Assembly (NCBI GenBank): GCA_963693305.1
Contig: OY855910.1
Location: forward strand, 16,819,362 to 16,883,361
Reading direction: 5' to 3'
DNA: 64,000 nt
DNA from: Meandrina meandrites
Taxonomy: Eukaryota; Cnidaria; Anthozoa; Scleractinia; Meandrinidae
Each line of letters opens with the position of its first letter. Position 1 is the first letter of the stretch. The position numbers and the translations under genes are program-made. The notes under the pieces are model-generated. The model saw only the letters and a program-made list of their open reading frames with translations, ran no database searches and had not been told where the DNA came from. Positions 11,716 through 22,164 of the stretch are shown piece by piece.

Positions 11716-12279
11716 CACCCTCAAGGGTTCATGAGCTGAAGTTGCATGTTAACCCAGATGTACCACCTGTCGCACCATAGTTGAGGAGAATTCCTTTTGC
11801 ACTTCGAAACAAAGTGAAAGCTAAGATTGACGAACTGTTAGAGGGGGATATCAAAGAGAGGGTAGAAGTCCCCACCACATGGGTAAGCCCTGTTGTCGTA
11901 GCACCCAAACCGTTTGCCGAAATAAGACTTTGAGTAGACATGCACCACACAAACGAGGCAATTCCTTACCTTGAATAGCAAGAAGTTTACTTTTGGAATG
12001 AGTAGAGAAGTTTTTATGGGAATTCTCCTTTCCAAGCATGGAATTGGGCCCACCAAGGAAAAGGTGCAAGCAGTGAAAGAAGCAGTACGCTCCTCTTCAG
12101 TCTTAGAAGCAAGAAGTTTCCTTGGTCTTGTTGGCTTTAGCTTCAGATGTATTCCTAATTTGGGAGCAAGGCAGAACCACTGAGGGCAGTTTGTCGACAG
12201 GGTGAGACGTTTGTATGGGGGAAAACACAAAGAGGAGGCTTTCAACACGTTGAAAAACGACCTGGCAGGAGCATCCATG
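11716..12279 (+). pseudogene. Ty3/Gypsy pol fragment 1: RT with core deleted
   Basis: The frames give ELKLHVNPDVPPVAP, LRRIPFALRNKVKAKIDELL and WVSPVVVAPKPFAEIRL (N-terminal RT of Ty3/Gypsy), then jump to SKHGIGPTKEKVQAVKEA and RSFLGLVGFSFRCIPNL (connection to the RNase H region). The catalytic Y-V/I-D-D block that should lie between them is gone, with the junction near 11960-11975. Stops interrupt both parts. The fragment continues after the TTAA insertion at 12284-14161. This is the host sequence for most insertions up to 33.6 kb. Confidence 0.85.
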
Positions 12280-12283
12280 TTAA

Positions 12284-14161
12284 AGTGCACCTAACACCAA
12301 AATTTTTTTTTCGCTAAAAAAAATTATCGCACTTAGTTGAGTTTTTTGGCTCAAAAATTTTTCGATTTGGTTAAATTCTCGATTTTTTATGCCCTGCCGA
12401 AGTCAGGTTTTGTGTGGTTCGCGACCGCGCTAACGGAAGTCTGCGGAGAGTACGCTTGTGACGTCAAATCAAGAACGATGCTCGGTGAGCTCTTATCAAT
12501 ACTACCTTTTATATCTTGACATTATGACTCTTCTGAGACCTTCTGCAACACAATTTTTATGCTTTGGGCACTGCAGTCACCTCCGTTCTATTGAAACTGA
12601 CAATGTCTATCTCTTCATCTGATTTTTAGATGAGCTTTGACCGAGAATACTAGGAAATTAATTTTATTACTGCCACGAAAGCACAGGGATAGAAGCCGGA
12701 CAGAATGTATTTGCATTTATCGCATCGCAGCATTAATATGTGTTTACCAATGGCCATGTTTTCAAAGCTACAGCTGAGTCTACTAAATAAGATTCTAGGC
12801 TGAGTCAAATCACCCAGTCTAGACAGTGGTTTTGCTGTTCCGAGATGTTTTATGGGCACGCGGTGAATAATTCTTCTATCAACCTGAAATCAGAGACAGT
12901 GCGTGGACTACAAATGATCCGAGCGGCTGATATCATGCGGCTTTGATACACTTTCGCTGTGATAAATGCTTGAATTCACTATTTTAAATAATTGCTGCAC
13001 TAAATCAAGTTAATTTATAGGAAAAATTGCCAAGTGATTCTCTTTGTGTTCTTACACGTAAGTAAGTAGCATTTATACAGCGGTCCGAATGTTTTGAAAC
13101 TGAGCGCTTGTGTCATGTTGTGCATGAGTTGTTCCGGTTATACTAATTGCGGGACTCGAAATACTCGCAGACTACAACTCCTCTCTCACTTTTTTATGTC
13201 AAACACTTAGCTTTTTTATGTCAAACACTTACACTGACTTAGCTTTCATTACTGGTTACATATCCCAGCCGAAATACTACGTGAGGGAAAATTATTAGTC
13301 AGTGATTAGTTTTATGCATGACAGTCGCTTGTGTGTTGTATGCATAAGGCGGGCTACTTCAGCGACCTTCGCTGGCTATATAATAATAATTGTTTCCAAT
13401 ACATTAAGCCATTAAATCCCACTATAATGTGGCTATTTATTCACTGTTTCCTAAACGTTGTATACGGGTACAATGACTCCGACTTGACTCGATTAATCGA
13501 TAAACATCTCAGCATTTGAAGTGAGTCAAAGCTACACGCGGCGATCGCCAAAGCATTATTTTATTTGAAGACATAATCCATGTTGTCTTGTTCCGATCAC
13601 GTTGCTTAAGGTACAAGTTTCTTTTCGACATTTACATACCATCATACAGCTTCATCGGCTTTTTGTAAAACACAGCTAGAATAATAGCACTGCCTGCGAG
13701 TTTCCGGAGTAATCACATAATGCGGCATCACTCGGGCACGCTGAAAACTTCGATAGCTTGCCAAGCAAATTTCGCTCGTTTCTTTGCTTTTGTCACGATT
13801 AAGTTCCACAGAATGGTATCGTATGAAGCGTTTTACCCTCTTGTAAGTTCCAAGAGCTGTCACAACCCTCTACAAGACATTTAGTGGGCATTTCTTTTCC
13901 ATCTGATGCAAGTACTTTCTGAAGGAGACAGGAGAATTACTGCGACGTGCAAATTTTGTGTTATTGATTTGACGTCACACTCGCACTCGACCCAGACCCC
14001 TTCACACTCGGTAGTGAACCAAAATGGCGGCGTTTTTGCGTACTTTAACAGAGCACAGAAAATCGAGGATTAAACCAAATCAAAAAATTTTTGCGCAGAA
14101 ATACTCACAAAAACACGGTAATTTCATTAAGCGAAAAAAAATTTTTGGTGTTAGGTGCACT
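12284..14161. mobile_element. 1,878-bp non-autonomous TTAA element inside Gypsy
   Basis: The tips read AGTGCACCTAACACC on each end in inverted orientation. TTAA flanks both sides (12280-12283 and 14162-14165). Looser inverted similarity extends to about 200 bases, including TGACGTCAAATCAA near 12459 and its complement near 13965. Removing the element plus one TTAA rejoins the Gypsy frame as ASML-TFLE. No transposase frame is present, so it was mobilised in trans, presumably by a piggyBac-type enzyme. Open frames inside are short and unrecognised. Confidence 0.9.
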
Positions 14162-14165
14162 TTAA

Positions 14166-14934
14166 CCTTTTTGGAGCGGCAAGCATGCACTTAAGTCATA
14201 GCAGACGCCAGACAAGTGGGACAGTGCTGTTTCCATTATAAGGAAGTAGATGGGCAAAGCCGTGCAGTATGTTATGCTAGCAGAAGTCTAAGCGACACTG
14301 AGTGTCAGTACAGACACACTGAAAAAGAAGCCCTTTCACTTGTTTGGTCCTGCAAAAGGTTTAATTTGTACCTGTGTGGTCTTCGCAAGTTTGAATCAGT
14401 TACAGACCATCAAGTGCTGAAAACAATTTATTGCCCAAAGTCAAAACCATCTGCCAGAATAAATGCTGGGTGTTGTGATTGCAACCTTTCAATTACAAAA
14501 TTCGTTATGTGGCCTCCTCGAACAACATTGCAGACACCCTGTCTCAGCTAACTATAAAATCCCAGCTTTAATGGGATATGGCCTAGATGAAGAATATGTG
14601 CTTGAAGTGACCTTGCAAGCAGTGCCAGTTGCCCTACAGATTGAAGATGAAGAATTGACTGCTATGCATGAGGCATCGAAGACAGGGAATTGGAGACAGA
14701 CCTTGAAAGCTTATGAGCTGGTATGCAATGAGTCTACTTACATTGGCCAGGCCGTGTTACGAGGAATGAGGATCATGGTTCCAAAGAAATTGCAGAGAAG
14801 AGTGTTGGATTTAATTTGGCCCAGGAGGGTCATCAAAGAATTGTGAAGACTAAAGAATGTCTATGGTCAAAAGTCTGGTGGCAGAGAATGCTTTGGTTGT
14901 CAGTTGGTGTCAAAGCTTGTCCCACCTCCACTAG
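14166..14934 (+). pseudogene. Ty3/Gypsy pol fragment 2: RNase H and linker
   Basis: This continues the same Gypsy copy. VIADA (RNase H first Asp region), GQSRAVCYASRSLSDTE, TEKEALSLVWSCKRF and SVTDHQVLKTIY are standard Ty3/Gypsy RNase H blocks. The frame then shifts to a linker with VLRGMRIMVPKKLQRRVLDL and, after further stops, CFGCQLVSKLVPPPLVK from the zinc-binding N-terminus of integrase. Frameshifts near 14470 and 14830 make it non-functional. It ends at the TTAA used by the element at 14939-15322. Confidence 0.85.
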
Positions 14935-14938
14935 TTAA

Positions 14939-15322
14939 AGGGGCACTATCACGGCTGATCATAGAAATTTCTATTTTCTAATTTCCTCAGTATATTTCCA
15001 AATGCCACCAAATATATGAATAAATTTGATAAATAGATCCCACAAAACAGGATAGAACAGTTATTTTGAGGAAGAAGTACAGGATTGCAAGGATGGAAGT
15101 GGATTGCGATTGATTTTTGGACAGGATGTCCAGAATTCAAAGCTGCCATTCTGGTGAAATTTTGAACATTTTGTTAGTCACTGTTTCCTCTTAGTTGATA
15201 TTTCTTTGCATTTACCACTGTAACCCTTTTTTTCTTCCTATTGCAAGACAATTAAGTACAATTTATAGCAAGCTACAGCCCATTCTTATAAAATATGATA
15301 TTTCAGCCGTGATAGTGCCCCT
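14939..15322. mobile_element. 384-bp TTAA miniature element
   Basis: It begins AGGGGCACTATCACGGCTGA and ends with the exact reverse complement. TTAA flanks it at 14935-14938 and 15323-15326. Excision on paper restores the Gypsy reading frame PPPLVKPTRLPERAWQE. A relative with similar tips is at 43796-44177. Confidence 0.92.
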
Positions 15323-15326
15323 TTAA

Positions 15327-15466
15327 ACCCACAAGATTGCCTGAGAGGGCTTGGCAGGAGATTGCAGCTGATTTGTTAGGGCTCTGACCTACCACAGAGT
15401 ACATGCTGGTGGTAATCCATTATTTCTCACAATGGGTGGAAGTAGATGTGCTCTGCTCTGCTACTA
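15327..15466 (+). pseudogene. Ty3/Gypsy pol fragment 3: integrase, first part
   Basis: This reads RLPERAWQEIAADLLGL then a stop, then VEVDVLCSATT. It contains the first catalytic Asp of the integrase DDE core (in AADLLG). It is cut at 15466 by the 18-kb composite and resumes in frame at 33609. Confidence 0.85.
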
Positions 15467-15483
15467 CAGGGTGGTCAAGGGGT

Positions 15484-15625
15484 TATGCGTGACGCGTGAT
15501 TCGTGTCAAAATAAGCTCGTGACACATGAAAAGAGATTAAATCAACCCGTGATATGTGAATTGATGGTCTAGCGTGATGCGTGATCTTCTCATTTTGAGG
15601 ACCGTGATTCGTGAATCATGTATAA
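15484..15625. repeat. Subterminal CGTGATNCGTG repeats
   Basis: Words such as GTGACGCGTGATTCGTG, CGTGACACATG, CGTGATATGTG and GTGATTCGTGAATCATG recur in the first 150 bases of the composite. Similar words recur before its right end at 33543-33589. Clustered subterminal repeats are typical transposase-binding sites in large DNA transposons; that role here is inference. Confidence 0.6.
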
Positions 15626-15936
15626 ACATTCATGAAAATCAAGAATCTAATAGTGGTTCTGATATCAATTTACTCATTGTAACATCTACATTATGGTGAT
15701 CTGGCTCTAGTTACTTGTCAACAGTGTCAGTATTTCACAATAGAGCATACCACATTTGGCTAATTGTTAACTCCGCACGCGTCTCAGAACTTGCTTTGAA
15801 TGGTATGACCATAGCAATCTCCATTTTACCAACAATGGCAGCGAACGGTGACGACAATAAAATGGTTCATGTTTTGGCTTTGTTCTTCTTAACAACGGAA
15901 TGTGCACAAAATTCTGGCCATCTGTACTGACTTTCT

Positions 15937-16622
15937 TTGAATTATCTGCAGTATCCGTTGTTCAGAGTCACTGCTTGGGCAACTGGTGTTCTCATTTTAA
16001 AGTTAGTGAAAAGTAAGCAGAGTACGGAACAAAAGCAACGAGAGGTGATGCCAACAACAAGCAAATCGCAGACTTCCAGAAAGAGTGACGATGATGTCAA
16101 TGCGAGACTAAGAAAAGTAAGGTTGGATTTAAAATCAATTTAAAAAATTAAAGAAATTGACAAATACATAAATGACTACTTAATCATTTATAGAAAAATT
16201 TGATCTAGTTCCCACACCTACATCATCATCATAATCATCATCATCTTATTTTTTAGTATATTAGTTCCAAATGAAATGTTATTTCAAATTTGTCGTTTAC
16301 AACGATTTAGAACATTTGCTCCTAGGTTGAAGGTAAAGAAAATGTCCTTGTTGATGCGTGACAACATTTTTAATTTTTTTGATTCGCTATGATCTTTCTT
16401 CTTTTACCATCCAATATAGAACACTATGAGAGATGTGCCAAAGCCGCAAATTGTAACAAGCAGAAGAAGGAAAATGAAGTAAGCAGTAACGTTTTCGCTT
16501 CTTGGATCTCTAACACAAGACCTTCAAGTTTAACTGCTGACCAAAGTCCTTCAGTTTCCATTGATGTAGACGCTAACATAGACCCACTTGATCTCCAGGA
16601 TGACAACTTAAGAGCAGTGTAA
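15937..16622 (+). other. Unassigned short coding-like segments
   Basis: Two segments, 15937-16143 and 16389-16622, have protein-like composition (basic Ser/Thr-rich, then acidic with Asp and Leu). They are separated by AT-rich DNA with intron-like borders. I do not recognise the family. They may be 5' exons of the decayed protein downstream, since they lie in the same composite and strand. Confidence 0.3.
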
Positions 16623-17117
16623 ATATCTTCATATATTAAATTCAACCTATGCGCAATAAAAATAAGCAGTAAATTTGAAAATCACCTTACAGAAATTTCC
16701 ATTTGTCTTCCTACCCACGGACAGTTAACTTTATTGTTTAGAAAATGAAATCGCTACAAACCTTAGCTCTGAAATCCTATCTTTTTAACGCGACATTAAG
16801 TTCTGTCTTGTGACACAACAGATAAACAGACATACAAATTATGTTAATATATAATAAAACTCATTTATTTCTTTGAGTGACAATATTAATGAAACTATTT
16901 GCTATCTTACAATTATTGGAAAGTACTTTTTAACCCTTTTACAGGTCAATTTTCCTGCCGGATTTTACCCAGAGATGGCCCATTTCCAGAGATGTTACAT
17001 AGTGTTCAGGGTGCCTAACTTTAACCCTACAAAAAGTATGATTTAATATAACAATGCTTCTACCTGTGTCATGAGATGTGGATCAGTAAAACAAAATCTT
17101 TAATTTCTATAATTTTA

Positions 17118-19384
17118 GTGTTACTGTTGATGAGTGTTTTGAAGACAGCGATCTCAGTTTCTGTAATAAGTATTTATTAACATTGATGAAGTATCCGAAA
17201 GCAAATTCAGTTCAGAAGAACCACCATCTTCTGACGAGGAAGAAGAGGAATATGACAGGGACTGGAAAGTTTTTCCACTAACATTAACAGTCGCTGACGT
17301 ATCTATCAGATGGCGTGCAAATAATGATGAATTTCAATCACCCTTATGATCCTGATGTCATTGAATTTTTTAACACTATTGAATACTTGGGTGGAGAAAG
17401 CAGTTACTTTTATACGTGGACCAATGTACTATGGCCAAGGAAGAGGGGGAGCAAGGGCTGCCAAGAACGCAAAGTTCAATTTGGGTGGCCCATCAAAACC
17501 AACCAGAGACAAGTGAAAAGGTGGTTACACCACTAAAAGCAGAGTATTGAAAGACCTCCAATTGGCATTTGTTAAACTTGTGGCTGAAGGACCCTCTGTT
17601 TGCAACCTTTACTTGAGACAGAGCCTGTGAAAATAATAGGCGTAGCAATGGAAAATGACTGTACTCCTGTCAAACCAGGAATCCAATTTGATACAAAGAT
17701 GAAAGAAAATGTGGGATTACAGCAAGACATTCACATTAACTTTGTCAAGAACAACCCAAATCCAAGATCAGAATTGCTATGTGATAGCATTATAACTGAG
17801 GCCAATGTATCATTCATCACCTCCCTTTGTAACAATCTCAGTATGCCCATAGTGGTACATTACTTTACAAAAACAGGACAAAAGGGGGAATAGATGAAAG
17901 ACTTACTCTTGACACAATTAAGAATTTTGCAACTGTGCAAAGCTTGTTTGCAGCGCACTCCTGCTGTTGAACTGACAGTGGAACTTTCCCAAGAAGAAAC
18001 TTATTTTTATTATTAAACCCTTTGAAGCATTTGTGAAACTTGTTTGGCCGATAAAAAGGTTTGCAACAAATGTGCTAAGATGAATCAACCGAGCCATGTC
18101 CCTAGTCTGCGAGCCTGCAAAAGCTGTCTTAATGCGGGAGAAGAGTGCGTGGGATGTGCTGTGATTTCCAGAACAAAGATCGCATGGTTGTTGATCCACT
18201 GCTAAGGCTGTCTAGTCTTGAGGTCATCAGGACTTTGGAAGAAGTTGACCATGTAGTACACCAAGTCATCCCTGAAAAGTACCGTTTTTCAGAGACCAAC
18301 AAACCCGGAATGTTTCCACATCCTATTGCCATAACATGTGGTCAGCATGGGAAGTTGCTGTTTTTAGATTACAATCCGTTTAAAGCCACTTCAAGAATTG
18401 TAGAAGCTGACTTGCATAAATCTATGCGAGTCAAGTTTCTGAAATCAGACTTACCTGGAGCTCGCTCTCTTTGTTATCTTAATGACATGGGAACAGCGGT
18501 TCTGTATCAGAGTGATGCCGGAGTCTTACAGACAATTGATTTGGATGACAAAGTTACCCTGAGGCCCTCCCGATTAAGGGACCGCAGATCTGTGAGCTTT
18601 CGTGCACAGGAACAATGAAACAACTTAGGGAAAGACTATCGCAACTACAGAAGGAACAAGAGTCCCATCAGAGGCAAGGGAAGGATTTTGAGGCCATTTT
18701 CTTAGAGAAGACCATTAAACCTTTGTGTATTTGCCGACTTAGTAGACACATGATTGCATGTGCTTGCAATTCTTCAAGACAAGTCTACTCCCTTGAAAAA
18801 TCCCATCCAATGGTCACTTCCTTTGTGGAAAGGTAGTCTCAGTCTGTAGCTACCCAGAGGAATGCGGACATATCCCAAGCATGTGTGTATCTGATAATTT
18901 TCTGTTCATGGCACAAAATTCGATTTGGCAGCACAAATTATGGTTGAAGAAATCCTTCGGAACAGCAGTCCAGAGTGCAAAGGCATCACTCAATTGCCCC
19001 AATGCCTAATGGCAAGTTTGCCTTTACAGATCAAGATAGCAGACAACTAAAAGTTCTTGAAAAAAGTGGAACTGTTGCAGTCATTGCCGGAACAGGGGGG
19101 AAAGTAATAAAAATGGGTCTGGAAGCCACGCAGCTTTTGGGCAGCCAATGGGCTTGTGTACTGAGGGTGTCAACTTAATTGTAACTGATGGTCAGATTGG
19201 TAAAATCAAACTTGTGACCACGATCAAAGGCACAACAGAGTTCTTGCAACATCTTGGTAAGTTCTATGATGCCTATTCAGTCCATCTAAGGCATCAAGTG
19301 CACGAAAAAACAATTCAAGAAACCCATCGAATGGTCAAAGATGTGTCGACCTATGTCACTTCCACTGTTTCCGCTACATTGTGA
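17118..19384 (+). pseudogene. Decayed lineage-specific protein with Cys-rich and propeller-like parts
   Basis: I cannot name this family. Through many frameshifts the translation shows YYGQGRGGARAAKNAKFNLG, GYTTKSRVLKDLQLAFVKLV and VAMENDCTPVKPGIQFDTKM with EANVSFITSLCNN. A Cys-rich stretch follows (CNKCAKM-, RACKSCLNAGEECV, about 18060-18160). Then come repeated strands resembling NHL/beta-propeller blades (HPIAITCGQHGKLLFLDYNP, FAFTDQDSRQLKVLEKSGTV, LIVTDGQIGKIKLVT). This order matches a multicopy protein I associate with coral and anemone genomes. The copy resumes after the LINE at 21971. Stops and shifts show it is dead. Confidence 0.5.
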
Positions 19385-19484
19385 GTCATTGTAAGTATCC
19401 TACTTGTACTGCTTAAGAATACGCAATTGATTTCGGTAATACAACTCACAAATCACTGAAGCGCAAATCTTAGTGGGCAGCGCA
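19374..19484 (+). repeat. 111-bp direct repeat, left copy
   Basis: CTACATTGTGAGTCATTG through GTGGGCAGCGCA recurs at 21862-21970 with a few changes. The two copies bracket the CR1-like LINE. Confidence 0.85.
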
Positions 19485-19496
19485 TATGTATGCAAG

Positions 19497-20090
19497 ATGG
19501 CGGCCGGACGTGTCCAAATGAGCAGCACACTATTGTCGCTTCTACTCCTCGTTTTACATCTGCGAGAAGTTCACAAGTTGTCAAACCACACTTCTTTGCT
19601 TCGGGGACACTTCCCGCGACTGGTTATTCCATTTTACTCAGAAATGGCTGGCACTTATTACAAACCACTGTTCAAGCTAGGATCGAGGCATTTTCAAGGA
19701 GGAAGATTATTATTCACTGCTGCTGGCATCAGCACATTTCAAGTACAAAGACTTCTGATTTCTGGCGATGTCTCACCAAATCCTGGTCCGAAGAGTGAGT
19801 CCACCGCCAAATATCTCTGTGGCGAATGTGCTAAACCCGTAAGAGGGAACCAAAATGCTATTTTATGTGCTGATTGCAACACTTGGTCGCACGTAAGATG
19901 TTTGAAAATGTCAAGCAGGACCTTTCAGTACTATCTCAACAACCCATCAGTCGACTGGATATCCTCTCTCTGTGCTTTGCCAGATTTCAGCGATTCCTTT
20001 TTCTCCTCCTTAAACAGTTCTACACATCACAGTATAAGTGACACTGAGCCTGATTTTGCCGCACAACCTTCAGACATCAAGCTAATCAGA
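19497..20090 (+). pseudogene. CR1-like N-terminal frame: hydrophobic leader, 2A-like motif, PHD finger
   Basis: From the ATG at 19497 the frame has a hydrophobic leader (LLSLLLLVLHL). The motif GDVSPNPGP follows at about 19764-19790, which resembles the 2A ribosome-skipping signature ending N-P-G-P. A PHD-like zinc finger comes next: CGEC, CADCNTWSHVRC, then W-I-S-S-L-C-A-L-P. The usual last C-x2-C is S-x2-C here, so one ligand is lost. CR1-like and related LINEs in marine invertebrates are known to carry 2A-like sequences before the ORF. The frame runs on to a stop at 20163-20165, but past about 20090 it is a shadow of the RT frame. Confidence 0.72.
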
Positions 20091-20097
20091 AACGGCT

Positions 20098-21243
20098 ATG
20101 GGATGCGATGGGATCCCTCCACGAGCAGTCAAAGAATCGATGGAGGTTTTGTGCTATCCTCTTAGTACACTGATAAATCATGTTTTAACTTCCACTAAAA
20201 TACCACAACAGTGGAAACTTGGTGAGGTGACTCCAGTTCTCAAAAAGGATTGCAGCCTAATGAAAACCAAATATCGACCTGTAACGATTCTGCCTGCTTT
20301 TTCAAAAGTTTTCGAAAGACTTGTACATCACCGAATAAGCCCACATTTTGAAGGAATTTATCATAAATATGTGTTTGCTTATAGGAAACATCATGGTTGT
20401 GACACAGCACTTCTAAGCTTAACCGAACAATGGAAGAAAGAAATTGATGATAACAAAACGATCGGACTGGTCTCTATGGATTTGTCGAAGGCTTTTGACA
20501 CCTTACCTCACGAACTTATTGTTTTGAAACTGAAAGAATATGGAGCTGACGAAGCAACAACTGCCCTGATAAGGGATTACTTATCAAATCGATTCCAAAG
20601 AGTGAGACTGGGGGACACACTTTCGAACTGGCAATCAATATGTAAGGGTGTCCCTCAAGGATCTATTCTCGGCCCCTTATTATTCAACATCTTTATGAAT
20701 GACCTTTCATATGTTATTAAGGAGAGTACGCTGTCTACTTATGCTGACGATACACAAATCTTTTACGCAGACAATGACCTTCCTAGAGTTGAAGAAACCA
20801 TTAACACTGATCTTGCTACTGCTGATAAATGGTTCGCGCAAAATGGAATGAAAAGGAACAGTTCAAAATACCAGGTGATGGTGTTGGGAAAAAACAAAGG
20901 AGCCGAGCTGGCGTTCAAATGTGATGAGTCACAAGTTCCCATTTCCAAAACAATGGAACTTCTTGGCGTAACAATTGATGACAAATTGAATTTCGAAAAC
21001 CACATCGCTAAAATATGTAGAAAAGTCAGTCAACAAATTGCTGTACTAAAAAGGATGCAGAAACTGTTGCCCTTCGAGACTAGGAGGGACCTTTACAAGG
21101 CTTTCATACTGCCGCACTTTAATTACTGTTCCGAAACATGGCACTTTTGTAGTAAGAAGTCAGCTGACAAGTTAGAGATGGTAAACAAACGAGCGCTCTG
21201 TTTTGTTTCAGGGAAAAGTCCACGCCTTATGAGGAACTATTAA
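20098..21243 (+). pseudogene. CR1-like reverse transcriptase, 381 codons
   Basis: This is the RT domain of a CR1-like LINE, which copies element RNA at the nick. Visible blocks in order are KYRPVTILPAFSKVFERLVH, FAYRKHHGCDTALL, VSMDLSKAFDTLPHEL (first catalytic Asp), GVPQGSILGPLLFNIFMNDL, and STYADDTQIFY (catalytic Ala-Asp-Asp). A thumb region, ELLGVTIDDKLNFENHI, follows. The frame is open over 381 codons but lacks its N-terminal fingers and endonuclease. After 21243 the C-terminal part continues only in other frames. It is not autonomous. Confidence 0.88.
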
Positions 21244-21747
21244 AGCATATTGGTCTGCCAAGTCTCCGCGAACAACGGTTAGCGAAAATATTGTCCACAG
21301 TTTTTAAGATATTAGCCAGCGATGCCGGACCTCCAAGCTTACGTGATTTCATTACAGTAAGGCGCTCCACTTATAACCTCAGGGGCAACACAATTGTGGA
21401 CCTTCCAAAGTAAAATCAACAACTTATGGCTTAAGATCGTGGAGATATGCTGCATAGAAAATGTGGAACTCTCTATTAGACGAAACAAGAAAGATAAAAA
21501 CATATACCGTTTTTAAGAACAATTTAAGAACATTAAACCTTACAGGACTTTGACCGAGAAGTGTGATAATTAAATACAATTTTTACTATTTTACTGTTTT
21601 TTAATAATATTTTTATATTTTATTCTTAGTTAGCTTAAATCAATTTATACACTTCCAAGAAGTTTTTATTTTTCTATTTTGTATTTTTATTTCGTGGCGC
21701 ACCTGCAAACTAGCTTTTTAGCTAAGCGTGCTGACCACGTTAATAAA

Positions 21748-21748
<1 letters not shown>

Positions 21749-21801
<53 letters not shown>
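21749..21801. repeat. (GATT)n LINE tail
   Basis: About thirteen units of GATT follow the AATAAAG signal. They mark the 3' end of the CR1-like element. Confidence 0.95.
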
Positions 21802-21803
<2 letters not shown>

Positions 21804-21861
21804 TTTGCCCAGACTATGAGATTATGCCTGAAGTCTGTCTGACGTTACAAATTGAGAATTT

Positions 21862-21970
21862 CTACATTGTGAGTCATTGTAAGTATCCTACTTGTACAGC
21901 TTAAGAATACGCAATTGATTTCGGGAAAAACTCACAAATCACTGAAGCGCAAATCTCAGTGGGCAGCGCA
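21862..21970 (+). repeat. Direct repeat, right copy
   Basis: This matches 19374-19484 with a handful of substitutions and small gaps. It is either an unusually long target-site duplication or a segmental duplication at the LINE insertion. Confidence 0.85.
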
Positions 21971-22164
21971 CTATTTTATGCATCCGCAGTCTTATAATCC
22001 GGTTCCTCAAAACAGCATAACCCTAAAAGATATTCCTAAAATCACCCAGTTGCCTGCCAATAAGATGTCTGAGTGCAATAAACCTATGATGAGGAAATGG
22101 GCACAAGAACATAGAAAGGCTGTCTGCAAGCTTACCGTAAGGCAGAAAAACACCAAGCACACTA
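21971..22164 (+). pseudogene. Decayed protein family, continued
   Basis: The open frame here has SLKRKSQWAAHYFMHPQSYN, PLPANK-like QLPANKMSECNKPMMRKWAQ and VRQKNTKHT. It is the C-terminal region of the family at 17118-19384, and is interrupted at TA (22163-22164) by a miniature element. Confidence 0.5.

Larger units (their letters stand above)
19485..21861 (+). mobile_element. CR1-like non-LTR retrotransposon, internally deleted
   Basis: The element carries a PHD-finger N-terminal frame, a reverse-transcriptase frame, a 3' AATAAAG signal and a (GATT)n tail at 21749-21801, which is the tail style of CR1/L2-type LINEs. The endonuclease and RT fingers are missing. The N-terminal frame stops resembling the family at the start of the endonuclease (SDIKLIR, near 20085), and RT begins at GCDGIPPRAV (20100). 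About 60 bases of other sequence follow the tail before the second direct repeat. The host is the decayed protein family, which continues on both sides. Confidence 0.8.
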
